From Nocardioides lianchengensis (GTDB lineage: Bacteria; Actinomycetota; Actinomycetes; Propionibacteriales; Nocardioidaceae), in NCBI RefSeq assembly GCF_900101465.1, contig NZ_FMZM01000014.1, positions 62,001 to 126,000 of the forward strand: a stretch of DNA of 64,000 bases, read 5' to 3'. Under the pieces are notes generated by a model. The model saw only the letters and a program-made list of their open reading frames with translations. It searched no databases and was not told the origin of the DNA. Below are positions 53,584 to 61,518 of the stretch, in pieces. The position numbers and the translations under genes are program-made. Position 1 is the first letter of the stretch, and each line of letters opens with the position of its first letter.

Positions 53584-53805
53584 TCACGTCGCTCCGGCGA
53601 CCGCGGTGGCCTCGTCCCGCGCGATCTCGGCCTCGTAGAGCGCGTACACGTAGCGCGGCAGGCCTCCCGTGGGCGCCAGCTCCATCCCGCGGGACCGGGC
53701 CCAGGTCCGGACGGTCGCCGCGTCGTGCCGCCGCGACAGTCGCTGGTAGGGAGTCGGACCCGACTCGGGATGGGGTCGCGCGCCGATGGTTCGGTCTGGG
53801 TTCAC
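53584..53805 (-). CDS. mini-Lsr2-like protein, copy 2
   Basis: A 73-residue protein from GTG 53805, preceded by GAGAGGAA. TVRTWARSRGMELAPTGGLPRYVYALYEAE aligns with the copy-1 protein (VRAWALQQGIQVAPKGGLPRFVYELYRRA) and with the Lsr2 C-terminal domain pattern. The N-terminus (GPTPYQRLSRRHDAAT) is also similar to copy 1 (PTPYDEARAGTDT). It lies after glycosidase copy 2 beyond a hairpin, the same order as in cassette 1. Confidence 0.6.
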   Translation of the reverse strand: MNPDRTIGARPHPESGPTPYQRLSRRHDAATVRTWARSRGMELAPTGGLPRYVYALYEAEIARDEATAVAGAT

Positions 53806-53839
53806 GTTCCTCTCCCTCGCAGGTCAGACCGGGACGCGA

Positions 53840-53872
53840 AGGAGGGTTCGACCGGGACGGTCGAACCCTCCT
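53840..53872 (-). terminator. strong hairpin between GH106-like copy 2 and mini-Lsr2 copy 2
   Basis: A perfect 14-base stem (53840-53853 with 53859-53872) around GGGAC. It has the same position as the hairpin of cassette 1 but an unrelated sequence, so structure rather than sequence is conserved. Confidence 0.65.
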
Positions 53873-53934
53873 CACGTGTTGCTCACCTCGTCGATCGGCG
53901 GTTCCGCGGACCCGCCTCCCTCAGTGGTGGTGCC

Positions 53935-56900
53935 TCAGCGACGCGTCACCCTGAAGGTCAGCAGCTTGCTGCCGCCGGAGATGTTGGCGTTGCCCTTATA
54001 GCGCACCTGGTACTTCCGGCTTCCGGCCTTCTGCTTCGGCAGGCGGAGGTTGACCTTGCCCGCCGCGTTGAGGGTGCCGGTCGCCACGGTCCTGCCCGCA
54101 CGGCGGATCAGCACCTTCCCGCCGGGCCTCACCCCGGCGACGGTGACGACCACCTTGACCGTGGGGCGCGTGCCGGCCTTCGGCCTCTTCGGCGCGAGCG
54201 ACGCCTTCACGCTCGACCTGGCCTTGGCGATCCTCGCCGTGGTCGTCACCGAGGACGCGGCGTTCGCCCCGTCACCGCTGTAGGCCACCGTCAACGCGTG
54301 CGTCCCCGCACCCAGCGCGGTCCCGGCCAGCGTGATCCGGGCCGTGCCGTTGCCGAGCGTCCCCGTCCCGAGGACCCGAGCGCCCTGCGAGACGGTCACG
54401 GTGCCGGAGGGAGCAGTCCCGGTCACCGTGGCGGTCACCGTGGTGGCCTTGCCATAGGTCCCCGCCACCGGCGTGGCGCTCACCGAGCTCGCCGTCGCCT
54501 CGACGTACTCCACGTCCACGAACGGCACGATCTTCGCCTGCTGCGGACCGTTGGAGAGGTACTTCTGGTCGTTGTGCCACCACAGGACGCCGTTGCGTCC
54601 GACCTTCGGGGTCTGCACCGGGACGATGCCGCGGTCCAGCTGGACGTTGGCCAGCGCCGAGGAGTACTCGATGACGATGTCGTTCTTGCCGTCGACGAGG
54701 TAGTCGCTCACGTCGGCGATCGGCTTGGTCCAGCTGATGCCGCCGGTGTGGAGGTCGGAGCCGACGAGCGGGACCTGGTTGCCGCGACCGTCGTCGATGG
54801 TCGGCTTGCCGACCCCGCCGACGTCCTTCCTGACCTTCGTCGGGTTGGTGCTGACCTCGCCACCGACCTTCTTGCCGTTGATCCACACCACCATCGACTC
54901 CTCCAGCTTGTCGCCGAAGTCGAGGTAGGCACCGCTCGCGGAGTCGGCGTCCCAGTCGAAGCTGGCCTCGTAGTGCCCCTTGCCGGACACCCCCTTGCCG
55001 ACCGCCGGGATCTGGTCCCAGGTCGTCAGCGTGTCCAGCTCGACGTCGATGTCGGTCTTGACCGTCGAGGTCTTGCGGTTGGTGGTGGTCAGGCCGTCGA
55101 TCGTCTCCGTGCGAGTCAGGTCACCCGCGGTGGCACCCGGCCGCCAGGACTCGACCGTCAGGTCCCAGTCCTCGATGTCGTACGCCGCCGGGACGCTGAC
55201 GTCCTGCGCGATCCTCTCGCCGTTGCTGAGCTCGGCGTTCACCGTGCCGCTGTCGGTGGTGCGGACCACGACGCCGTGATGGACCGCGTAGGCGGAGTCG
55301 GCGTTGCTCGAGAGGACGTGCAGCCGCTCCCCGTCGACCTTCTCGAAGGCCAGCAGGGCGATGTTGTCGTAGTCGAGGTCGATCGGGACGATGGTCTTGC
55401 CGTTCTCCCAGCGGTAGTCGGCCCGCTCGGTGGTCTCACCCGTCCAGGCGTCGATCGTGTAGGGGACGAACAGGCCGTTCTGCACGATGTCGGTCTTGAT
55501 GTTCTGCCCGTGGGTCGCGGCCCGGACGCTCGGCTTGTGGCTCTTGTCGAGGTAGTCGGCCGGGTCGTAGTTGTAGACGTAGAGGTACTGGTTGCCCTCG
55601 GCGTCCTCCCGGGTCTGCGTGAGCAGCTGCAGGTTCGGCTCGGAGTAGCCGCTGTAGGGCTCGACCCCGAGCTCCTGCAGCTTCTCCAGGACGTTGTCGT
55701 CGTAGCCGCCGGCGGCGGAGCTGAAGTAGTCGATGTCGTCGTAGACGGTCGCCTGACGCACGGTGGGGAGCGACTTCAGCTCGTCGGTGACCTTCTTCAG
55801 GGCCCCGTCCTTGCCGTCGTTGAACGGAGTGCGCGACGCGGCGTCCTCGAGGATGACGACCTTCAGACCCTTCTTGGCCCAGCTCAGGACGCGCTTGGCG
55901 GCCTCGATGTCGAGCCAGCTCTGGTAGAGGACGATGGCCTTGTAGCCGGCCTTCTCGATCGTCTTCGTCCTCTCGTCGAAGTGGACGTCGTCGTCGAAGA
56001 GGAACTTCGGGCTGAAGTAGTCGTAGGTGTAGCCGTTGTCCTGCAGCTCCGTGGACCGGTAGTAGACGCCCTGGTGGGCGTACTGCCAGTTCATGTTGCC
56101 GTTGTCGGACCCGACGCCGGCGTTGAACGCGACGCCGTGGACCCACTTCTGGTTGATGAAGCCCACGTCGGTCCGGCTCTTGCCGGTCTGCACCAGCTGC
56201 TGCACGCGGCCGAGGTGGGCGTTGAACTCGTCGTAGTCGGAGTAGCCGGGGTTGCGGGTGCCGAGCTGGCGGAAGCCGGTCGAGTTGTGGCCCGGCCACT
56301 GGTAGCTGCCGTAGCTGTAGCCCGAGCCCCACACGTGCCAGACCATCCGCTGGAAGCCGGCGGCGTAGGCGGAGTAGGCGTCGTGGACGTCCATCTGCCG
56401 GGTGCCGTTGTAGGCCGGCAGCTGGGCGCCGGTCTCCGAGGAGAGGACCTTGTTCTCCAGCTTCGCGCCACCGGTCCAGAGCCGGAAGATGTCGACGTTG
56501 TTGTACTGGTTGAAGTTCTCGGCCTCCGGGTAGTCCACGTCCATCGCCGGCTCCGACATCTCCAGCGGCCGGCCGTACGAGATCTGCGCCCGGGTCTCGA
56601 TGCCCACGCCGTTCAGCCAGGTCTTGAGCGGCTGGAGCAGGCGCTCGCGGTAGAGCTGGGTCAGCACGTCCTGGTAGTCGTTGATGATGCCCTGGCGGCG
56701 CTGCTCCTGGCCGTTCAGCTTGTAGGTGCCGGTGTTGCGGACCTCGTGGTACGGCGTGAAGGGCGTCGCGGCAACCCCGCTGATGAGGAAGAGGTACGGC
56801 GTGATGTCGTAGCCCTTGCGCTTCTGGAACTCCGCCACCATGTCCTCGGACCACCAGGTGAAGCCGGTGCCGGTGTTGATCTCGAGGGAGTCCATGAACA

Positions 56901-57870
56901 GCTGGACGTCACCCTTCGCGATCTTCTCGCGCAGCGCCGGGTCGGCCAGGTAGTGCTCCTCCCAGTAGGCCTTCAGGGCCTCCACGCCGCGCTTGTCGAA
57001 GTAGTTGGTGGCGTAGGCCGGCTGCGCGGACGGGCTCGAGGAGTGGAACGTGCCCTGGGTCCACATGCCGAAGACGCGGTAGGTGCCGTCGTTGGGCGCG
57101 GTCCAGCTCAGGTTCTGGGTCCAGGCGTCGGCGCCCTGGGTGATGGAGGGCTTGAGGTTGACGTAGCTCGACGGGTCGACGGTGTCGCCCTCGGTGACCT
57201 TGTAGGCGTAGGCGGTCACGAACCTCGCGCCGGCCTTCCGGTTGGCGACGGTCGGTGCAGGCAGGGTGGTCAGGGTCTGGCCGGCCTCGACCGTGCCGGT
57301 GCCCAGGGTGAGGTTCTGCATGGCCTGCTGGCTGGTGGGGTCCAGTCCGGGCACGTTGGACGTGGCCCAGTTGGTGCCGGAGGTCAGGTAGACCGCCATC
57401 CCCAGGTCGAGCAGCTTGTTCATCATCAGGTTCCACTTGTGCGTCCACATCGGCGAGCCGTAGGCGTAGTCCGCGTCCGGGGCGCCGGCGTCGCTCTGCA
57501 TGCACAGCTCGACCCCGCGATAGCCGGCGTCGTACAGCGCCTGGACCTCCTCGAGCAGCGACTCGTCGGTGTTGGCGGCCTCACCCAGCCACCAGCGGAC
57601 GTCGGTGCTGTAGACCCGGTCCGGGTCGACGTACTTGCTCTCGAGCTGCTGGGCGAACTCCGAGCTCTGCGGCTGCTGCGCCGCCTTCGCGAGCGCCGTC
57701 GTGGCCACGGGCCCGGCCTTCGCGGTCGCCGTCGCGACCGGCCCCGCGGCCCGCGACTCCTGCGCCATCGCCGACAGCGGCGCGAGCGCGGTCACGGTCA
57801 TCGCCGAGGACAACGCGAAGGCCAGCACCCCCCTCGACACGCTCTTCCGCGGACTGATCGTTCTGACCAT
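53935..57870 (-). CDS. large secreted glycoside hydrolase, GH106-like, copy 2
   Basis: A 1,311-residue protein from ATG 57870 (GAAGGA upstream). Signal peptide about 1-35 (RGVLAFALSSAMTVTALAPLSAMAQ). It matches copy 1 from the N-terminal WWLGEAANTDESLLEEVQALYDAGYRGVELCMQ through MDSLEINTGTGFTWWSEDMV, the beta-sandwich and both Ig-like C-terminal repeats, with small insertions. Expected to act outside the cell on rhamnose-bearing glycans. Unlike copy 1 it has a perfect palindrome upstream. Confidence 0.8.
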   Translation of the reverse strand: MVRTISPRKSVSRGVLAFALSSAMTVTALAPLSAMAQESRAAGPVATATAKAGPVATTALAKAAQQPQSSEFAQQLESKYVDPDRVYSTDVRWWLGEAANTDESLLEEVQALYDAGYRGVELCMQSDAGAPDADYAYGSPMWTHKWNLMMNKLLDLGMAVYLTSGTNWATSNVPGLDPTSQQAMQNLTLGTGTVEAGQTLTTLPAPTVANRKAGARFVTAYAYKVTEGDTVDPSSYVNLKPSITQGADAWTQNLSWTAPNDGTYRVFGMWTQGTFHSSSPSAQPAYATNYFDKRGVEALKAYWEEHYLADPALREKIAKGDVQLFMDSLEINTGTGFTWWSEDMVAEFQKRKGYDITPYLFLISGVAATPFTPYHEVRNTGTYKLNGQEQRRQGIINDYQDVLTQLYRERLLQPLKTWLNGVGIETRAQISYGRPLEMSEPAMDVDYPEAENFNQYNNVDIFRLWTGGAKLENKVLSSETGAQLPAYNGTRQMDVHDAYSAYAAGFQRMVWHVWGSGYSYGSYQWPGHNSTGFRQLGTRNPGYSDYDEFNAHLGRVQQLVQTGKSRTDVGFINQKWVHGVAFNAGVGSDNGNMNWQYAHQGVYYRSTELQDNGYTYDYFSPKFLFDDDVHFDERTKTIEKAGYKAIVLYQSWLDIEAAKRVLSWAKKGLKVVILEDAASRTPFNDGKDGALKKVTDELKSLPTVRQATVYDDIDYFSSAAGGYDDNVLEKLQELGVEPYSGYSEPNLQLLTQTREDAEGNQYLYVYNYDPADYLDKSHKPSVRAATHGQNIKTDIVQNGLFVPYTIDAWTGETTERADYRWENGKTIVPIDLDYDNIALLAFEKVDGERLHVLSSNADSAYAVHHGVVVRTTDSGTVNAELSNGERIAQDVSVPAAYDIEDWDLTVESWRPGATAGDLTRTETIDGLTTTNRKTSTVKTDIDVELDTLTTWDQIPAVGKGVSGKGHYEASFDWDADSASGAYLDFGDKLEESMVVWINGKKVGGEVSTNPTKVRKDVGGVGKPTIDDGRGNQVPLVGSDLHTGGISWTKPIADVSDYLVDGKNDIVIEYSSALANVQLDRGIVPVQTPKVGRNGVLWWHNDQKYLSNGPQQAKIVPFVDVEYVEATASSVSATPVAGTYGKATTVTATVTGTAPSGTVTVSQGARVLGTGTLGNGTARITLAGTALGAGTHALTVAYSGDGANAASSVTTTARIAKARSSVKASLAPKRPKAGTRPTVKVVVTVAGVRPGGKVLIRRAGRTVATGTLNAAGKVNLRLPKQKAGSRKYQVRYKGNANISGGSKLLTFRVTRR
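54644..54719. repeat. 76-bp segment identical to 42903-42978
   Basis: Coding for the beta-sandwich segment of glycosidase copy 2, identical without a single difference to copy 1. Confidence 0.85.
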
Positions 57871-57923
57871 CTCTTCGCATCCTTCACTCGGTGATCCGTG
57901 CCCCCCGCGTCGCGCGCACTGCG

Positions 57924-57935
57924 TGAAACGTTTCA
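57924..57935. promoter_or_regulatory. perfect TGAAACGTTTCA palindrome before glycosidase copy 2
   Basis: A 12-base perfect palindrome of the LacI/GalR operator type, 54 bases before the start of copy 2. Related but imperfect sites precede copy 1. No LacI gene lies in the window. Confidence 0.6.
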
Positions 57936-58157
57936 GGCTGACAACGTCACCACTCTGCTTTTTCACGTGTGACGGGCGCAACACCTCTCGGTGACTTGGG
58001 TCATCGAAGTGCCGATCCGCACTATCGGTCGATCACATAACCTCAGGTGACACGAGGGCTCGGCGACCGAGGACGTCGCGGACGGATCGGCGGCCTCCCC
58101 GGCACTCGCGGCCGTTGATACGTTCCGACGTCGTCCGCGACTACTCCAGGAGGTGCC

Positions 58158-59069
58158 GTGTCCGAGAGCCACCGTCTGCGACGCCTGGACCTCAACCTGC
58201 TGCGCTCCCTCGACAGCCTGCTGCGGGAACGCAACGTCTCGCGCGCCGCCGCCGCCATCAACGTCAGCCAGCCGGTGATGAGCGCCGCGCTCGCCCGACT
58301 GCGCCGACACTTCGACGACGAGCTGCTCGTGCGGCGCGACAACCGCTACGAGCTCACGTTCCTGGCCCAGCAGCTCCGGCCGGTCCTCACCGAGGCCCTC
58401 GAGGCTGTGGACCGCGTCGCGGGCGGGCACACCGCCTTCGATCCCGACTCCGAGTTCCAGATCTCGGTGATCTGCGGTGAGGTCGTGGCGGCGATCGCCC
58501 TCCCGGCCATCCGCCGTCGGATGGTCGAGGGCGCACCCAACAGCACCCTGCGCGTCACCGAGCCGAGCCGGATGCGCAGCACCGAGATCGAGAGCTCCCT
58601 GACCAGCGAGATGGACGGGGTCTTCCTCCCGCACGGGTGGATCCGCCACCTGGAGAGCATCGACGTCCTGGACGACCAGTGGGTCTTCGCCGTCGCGCAG
58701 GACGATCCCGCGGCCGCCCTGACGATGGACGACCTCGGCTCGCGACCGTGGCTGGTCGCGCAGGTGGGCGACGGCGAGTACGCGCGCGGGATGCAGCAGG
58801 TGCTCGCCGCCGGCGTACGGCCTCGTATCGACGTCACGGTGACCGGCTCGATGAGCATGCCGTTCTTCCTGCGCGGCACCGACCGGGTGGCCGTGATGGG
58901 GCGACGGCTGGTGGCCGAGATGGGGGACCTGTTCGGCGTGCGGGAGGTGCCGGGGCCGATGGAGCTGGAGCACATCCGGACCGCCTTCTGGTGGCACCCC
59001 AGCCGCCGCGACGACCCCACCCACCGCTGGTTCCGGGACCTGGTGGCCGGCAGTCGCCTCAGCACCTAG
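58158..59069 (+). CDS. LysR-family transcriptional regulator (NodD/NahR-like N-terminus)
   Basis: A 303-residue LTTR from GTG 58158. The opening RRLDLNLLRSLDSLLRERNVSRAAAAINVSQPVMSAALARLRRHFDDELLVR is the NodD/NahR/LinR-type HTH rather than the more common form. Divergent from glycosidase copy 2 with about 287 bases between. A dyad (CCGAT/ATCGG, 58012-58028) lies in the gap. It might respond to an aromatic or sugar-linked signal and control the glycosidase; inference only. Confidence 0.82.
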   Translation: MSESHRLRRLDLNLLRSLDSLLRERNVSRAAAAINVSQPVMSAALARLRRHFDDELLVRRDNRYELTFLAQQLRPVLTEALEAVDRVAGGHTAFDPDSEFQISVICGEVVAAIALPAIRRRMVEGAPNSTLRVTEPSRMRSTEIESSLTSEMDGVFLPHGWIRHLESIDVLDDQWVFAVAQDDPAAALTMDDLGSRPWLVAQVGDGEYARGMQQVLAAGVRPRIDVTVTGSMSMPFFLRGTDRVAVMGRRLVAEMGDLFGVREVPGPMELEHIRTAFWWHPSRRDDPTHRWFRDLVAGSRLST

Positions 59070-59099
59070 CCCGGGTCGCCCCGGGTCGGGCGGTGGGCG

Positions 59100-59678
59100 C
59101 TATCGCGCGACCGGGACCAGCTCAATGCCGCCCAACGAGGCGTCCAGGTCCTGCCGCCCCAGCACGGCGCTGCGGACGATGTAGCCCTGGCAGAAGGTGA
59201 GCATGGCCAGCGCCGTGGACGCGGCGGCGCCGGGGTCGCGGCCCTGCGCGTCCAGCCAGCGCCCGGCGGCACTGGCGAACGCCGCCTCGATGTCCGTCAT
59301 CCGGCGGCGGACGATCGCCCCGATCGCCGGGTCGGAGGCCGCCTCCCCCCAGAGCTGCACCAGGGTCGCGAAGGGCACCTCGTCGGCCTCGAGGCCGGCC
59401 AGCCACCAGCGCACGACCTCGGACGGCGAGCGCACCGGACCGTCGTCGGACGCCGTCAACAGGTCGAGACGCGCGCCGATCACCTCGGTCGCGACCAGCT
59501 CGATCAGCTCGTCCTTGCGGGCGAAGTGGGAGTACACCGAGCCGGCCGACAGCCCGGCCTCCTCGATGATGTCGGCCATCGTCAGGTCGTTCAGCGCACG
59601 ACGACGCAGCACCCGCAGGGTCGCGGCGACGATCTCGTCCCGACGCGCCTGGCGATACGCGTCACTCACTCGCGGCAT
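59100..59678 (-). CDS. TetR-family transcriptional regulator
   Basis: A 192-residue regulator: N-terminal HTH (ALNDLTMADIIEEAGLSAGSVYSHFARKDELIELVA) and a helical ligand domain. Divergent from an ABC-2/YhgE-like membrane protein gene with a 26-bp palindrome in the gap, the standard TetR-exporter arrangement. Confidence 0.88.
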   Translation of the reverse strand: MPRVSDAYRQARRDEIVAATLRVLRRRALNDLTMADIIEEAGLSAGSVYSHFARKDELIELVATEVIGARLDLLTASDDGPVRSPSEVVRWWLAGLEADEVPFATLVQLWGEAASDPAIGAIVRRRMTDIEAAFASAAGRWLDAQGRDPGAAASTALAMLTFCQGYIVRSAVLGRQDLDASLGGIELVPVAR

Positions 59679-59705
59679 GCGCCGGAGCCTAACCTGGTCT
59701 ACAGT

Positions 59706-59731
59706 CTAAACAGAATACTGATTCTGTTTAG
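59706..59731. promoter_or_regulatory. 26-bp TetR-type operator
   Basis: Arms CTAAACAGAAT and ATTCTGTTTAG (11 bases, perfect) around ACTG, located between the TetR start (59678) and the membrane protein start (59742). Confidence 0.7.
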
Positions 59732-59741
59732 GAGCACTGCC

Positions 59742-60710
59742 ATGAGCACCACCACCCGCCGTACCCGTCCGGCCGTCGCCGCCGTCCTCGGCCTGGTCGC
59801 CGGACTCGTCGTCGCGCTCGTCGTCCTGGCCTTCCTGTGGCCCGTCGCCACCTCAGAGCCGCACGACCTCCCGGTCGGCGTGGTCGGCGGCCAGCTCCCC
59901 GCGAGCGCCGACCTGCCGGTCGACCCCACGTCGTACGACAGCCGCGCCGACGCGGTCCGGGCGATCCAGGAGCGCGAGGTGTACGGCGCCCTCGTGCTCG
60001 ACCCGGCCGCGCCCGAGGTGCTGGTCGCCGGGGCCGGCCAGGCCCCCGCGACCGCGGTCGTCCAGGGCCTCGGCGCCCAAATGGGCGCCGCCCAGGGCGT
60101 CACCCCGACCGTCACCGACGTGGTGCCGCTGTCCGAGGACGACCCCGCGGGCGCGGGGCTGAGCGCCATGGGCTTCCCCCTCGTCCTCGGCGGCATCGTC
60201 GGCGGCGTCCTCGTCTCCCTGCTCGTCGCCGGCGTGACCCGCCGCCTCCTGGCCCTCGGCGTGTACGCCGCCGCCGCCGGCCTCCTGGCCGCCGTGGTCA
60301 CCGGCCCGCTGCTCGGCATCGCCGCGGGCGGGTTCTGGACCAGCGCCCTGGTCCTCGCCGTCGCGATGCTCGGCACCGCCTCGACCGTGGTCGGCCTCAA
60401 CGCCCTCCTCGGCGCCCCCGGCATCGGGGTCGGGGCCGTGCTGACGATGCTCGTCGCCAACCCGATCTCGGGCGGGACCACGCCGTACCAGTTCATCACC
60501 GGGCCGTGGGGCGAGATCGGCCAGTACTTCGTGCCCGGCGCCGCCCAGAGCCTGTTCCGCGAGGTCAGCTACTTCCCCGACGCCTCGACCCTGCACGAGT
60601 GGGTCGTCCTGGTCGCCTGGGTCCTCGGCGGCGTGCTGCTCTCCGTCACCGGGCACTTCCGCAGCTCGACGCCGGTGGACCTCCCCGACGACGAGCTCGA
60701 GGCCGCGTAA
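59742..60710 (+). CDS. ABC-2/YhgE-like multipass membrane protein
   Basis: A 322-residue protein from ATG 59742. One N-terminal membrane segment, an extracellular domain (about 40-150), then four or five hydrophobic segments, the layout of ABC-2 type export permeases of the YhgE/Pip type. No ATPase is adjacent. Controlled by the divergent TetR gene; probably exports or resists a hydrophobic compound. Confidence 0.75.
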   Translation: MSTTTRRTRPAVAAVLGLVAGLVVALVVLAFLWPVATSEPHDLPVGVVGGQLPASADLPVDPTSYDSRADAVRAIQEREVYGALVLDPAAPEVLVAGAGQAPATAVVQGLGAQMGAAQGVTPTVTDVVPLSEDDPAGAGLSAMGFPLVLGGIVGGVLVSLLVAGVTRRLLALGVYAAAAGLLAAVVTGPLLGIAAGGFWTSALVLAVAMLGTASTVVGLNALLGAPGIGVGAVLTMLVANPISGGTTPYQFITGPWGEIGQYFVPGAAQSLFREVSYFPDASTLHEWVVLVAWVLGGVLLSVTGHFRSSTPVDLPDDELEAA

Positions 60711-60808
60711 GGATCGAGCGCCGAGCCCGTCTCCTCTGTGCCCGGCTCCGTGTCCCCGTCATGGAGTCCACGAGGCCCGCGGAGTCAGACCCGCGGTCCC
60801 GGTCGGGT

Positions 60809-60846
60809 GCCGGGCAGGGCGTCGCACCACCGACGCCCTGCCCGGC
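60809..60846. terminator. bidirectional terminator hairpin
   Basis: A perfect 15-base GC-rich stem (60809-60823 with 60832-60846) around GCACCACC, in the gap between the convergent ends of the membrane-protein and sortase genes. Confidence 0.75.
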
Positions 60847-60863
60847 CCGTCTCACCGCCCGTC

Positions 60864-61340
60864 TCACCGCTCGCGCGGCTCGCTGCGGAGCAGGTGACCG
60901 AAGGCCACCAGCCGGTCGTCGGTGTGGAACAGCTCGGCGCAGGTGGTGAGCGTGATCAGCCGAGCCCCCGGGGTGGTGACGGGCCCGGGGCCGTCGCCGT
61001 CCGGGTTGGCCGGTCGCCGGTCCAGCACCCAGCTCTCGGTGAACGGCACCGACAGCGCGTCGCCCGCGGTGTCCAGGACGTAGGTGTGGACCGCATCGCG
61101 GGTCTCGACCACCACCTCGTCGCCGACCTCGAGGTCCGGCAGGTCGCGGAACGGCTCGCCGTGCGTGACCCGGTGCCCCGCCAGCGTCAGGTTCCCGCGG
61201 CCGCCCGGGCGCGCGCTGTCGTCGTAGCGGCCCAGGCCGCGGGCGAGCACGTCGTCGGACGTCCCGTCCAGCAGCGGTACGGCGAAGTCCGCCCCGAACC
61301 GGGGGATGCGGACGACCGCGGACGCCCGGGCGTCGCCCAC
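60864..61340 (-). CDS. class E-like sortase (annotated from first canonical start)
   Basis: Catalytic domain with His in LTLAGHRVTHG, Cys in LITLTTCAELFHTDDR and Arg in the same motif, as in class E sortases. GTG 61340 is the only ATG/GTG/TTG available. The same frame stays open upstream to a stop at 61545-61547 and encodes a perfect sortase N-terminus, with LVAGTALLLLGLAVLGWYGW (a membrane anchor) near 61430-61496, but with no usual start codon. The product probably starts upstream at a rare codon or by coupling with the preceding surface-protein gene, which it serves. Confidence 0.7.
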   Translation of the reverse strand: MGDARASAVVRIPRFGADFAVPLLDGTSDDVLARGLGRYDDSARPGGRGNLTLAGHRVTHGEPFRDLPDLEVGDEVVVETRDAVHTYVLDTAGDALSVPFTESWVLDRRPANPDGDGPGPVTTPGARLITLTTCAELFHTDDRLVAFGHLLRSEPRER

Positions 61341-61518
61341 CCGGACGTCGTCGTACCCGCCGGCCCAGGCCTCGGCGAGGTCGTCGCGGATCTGCGCGTG
61401 CTCACGCTGCGCGACCCAGGTGGTCCCCCACAGCTGCCAGCCGTACCAGCCGAGGACGGCCAGGCCGAGGAGCAGCAGCGCCGTGCCCGCGACGAGGCGG
61501 GCACGGCGCTGCCGGGGC

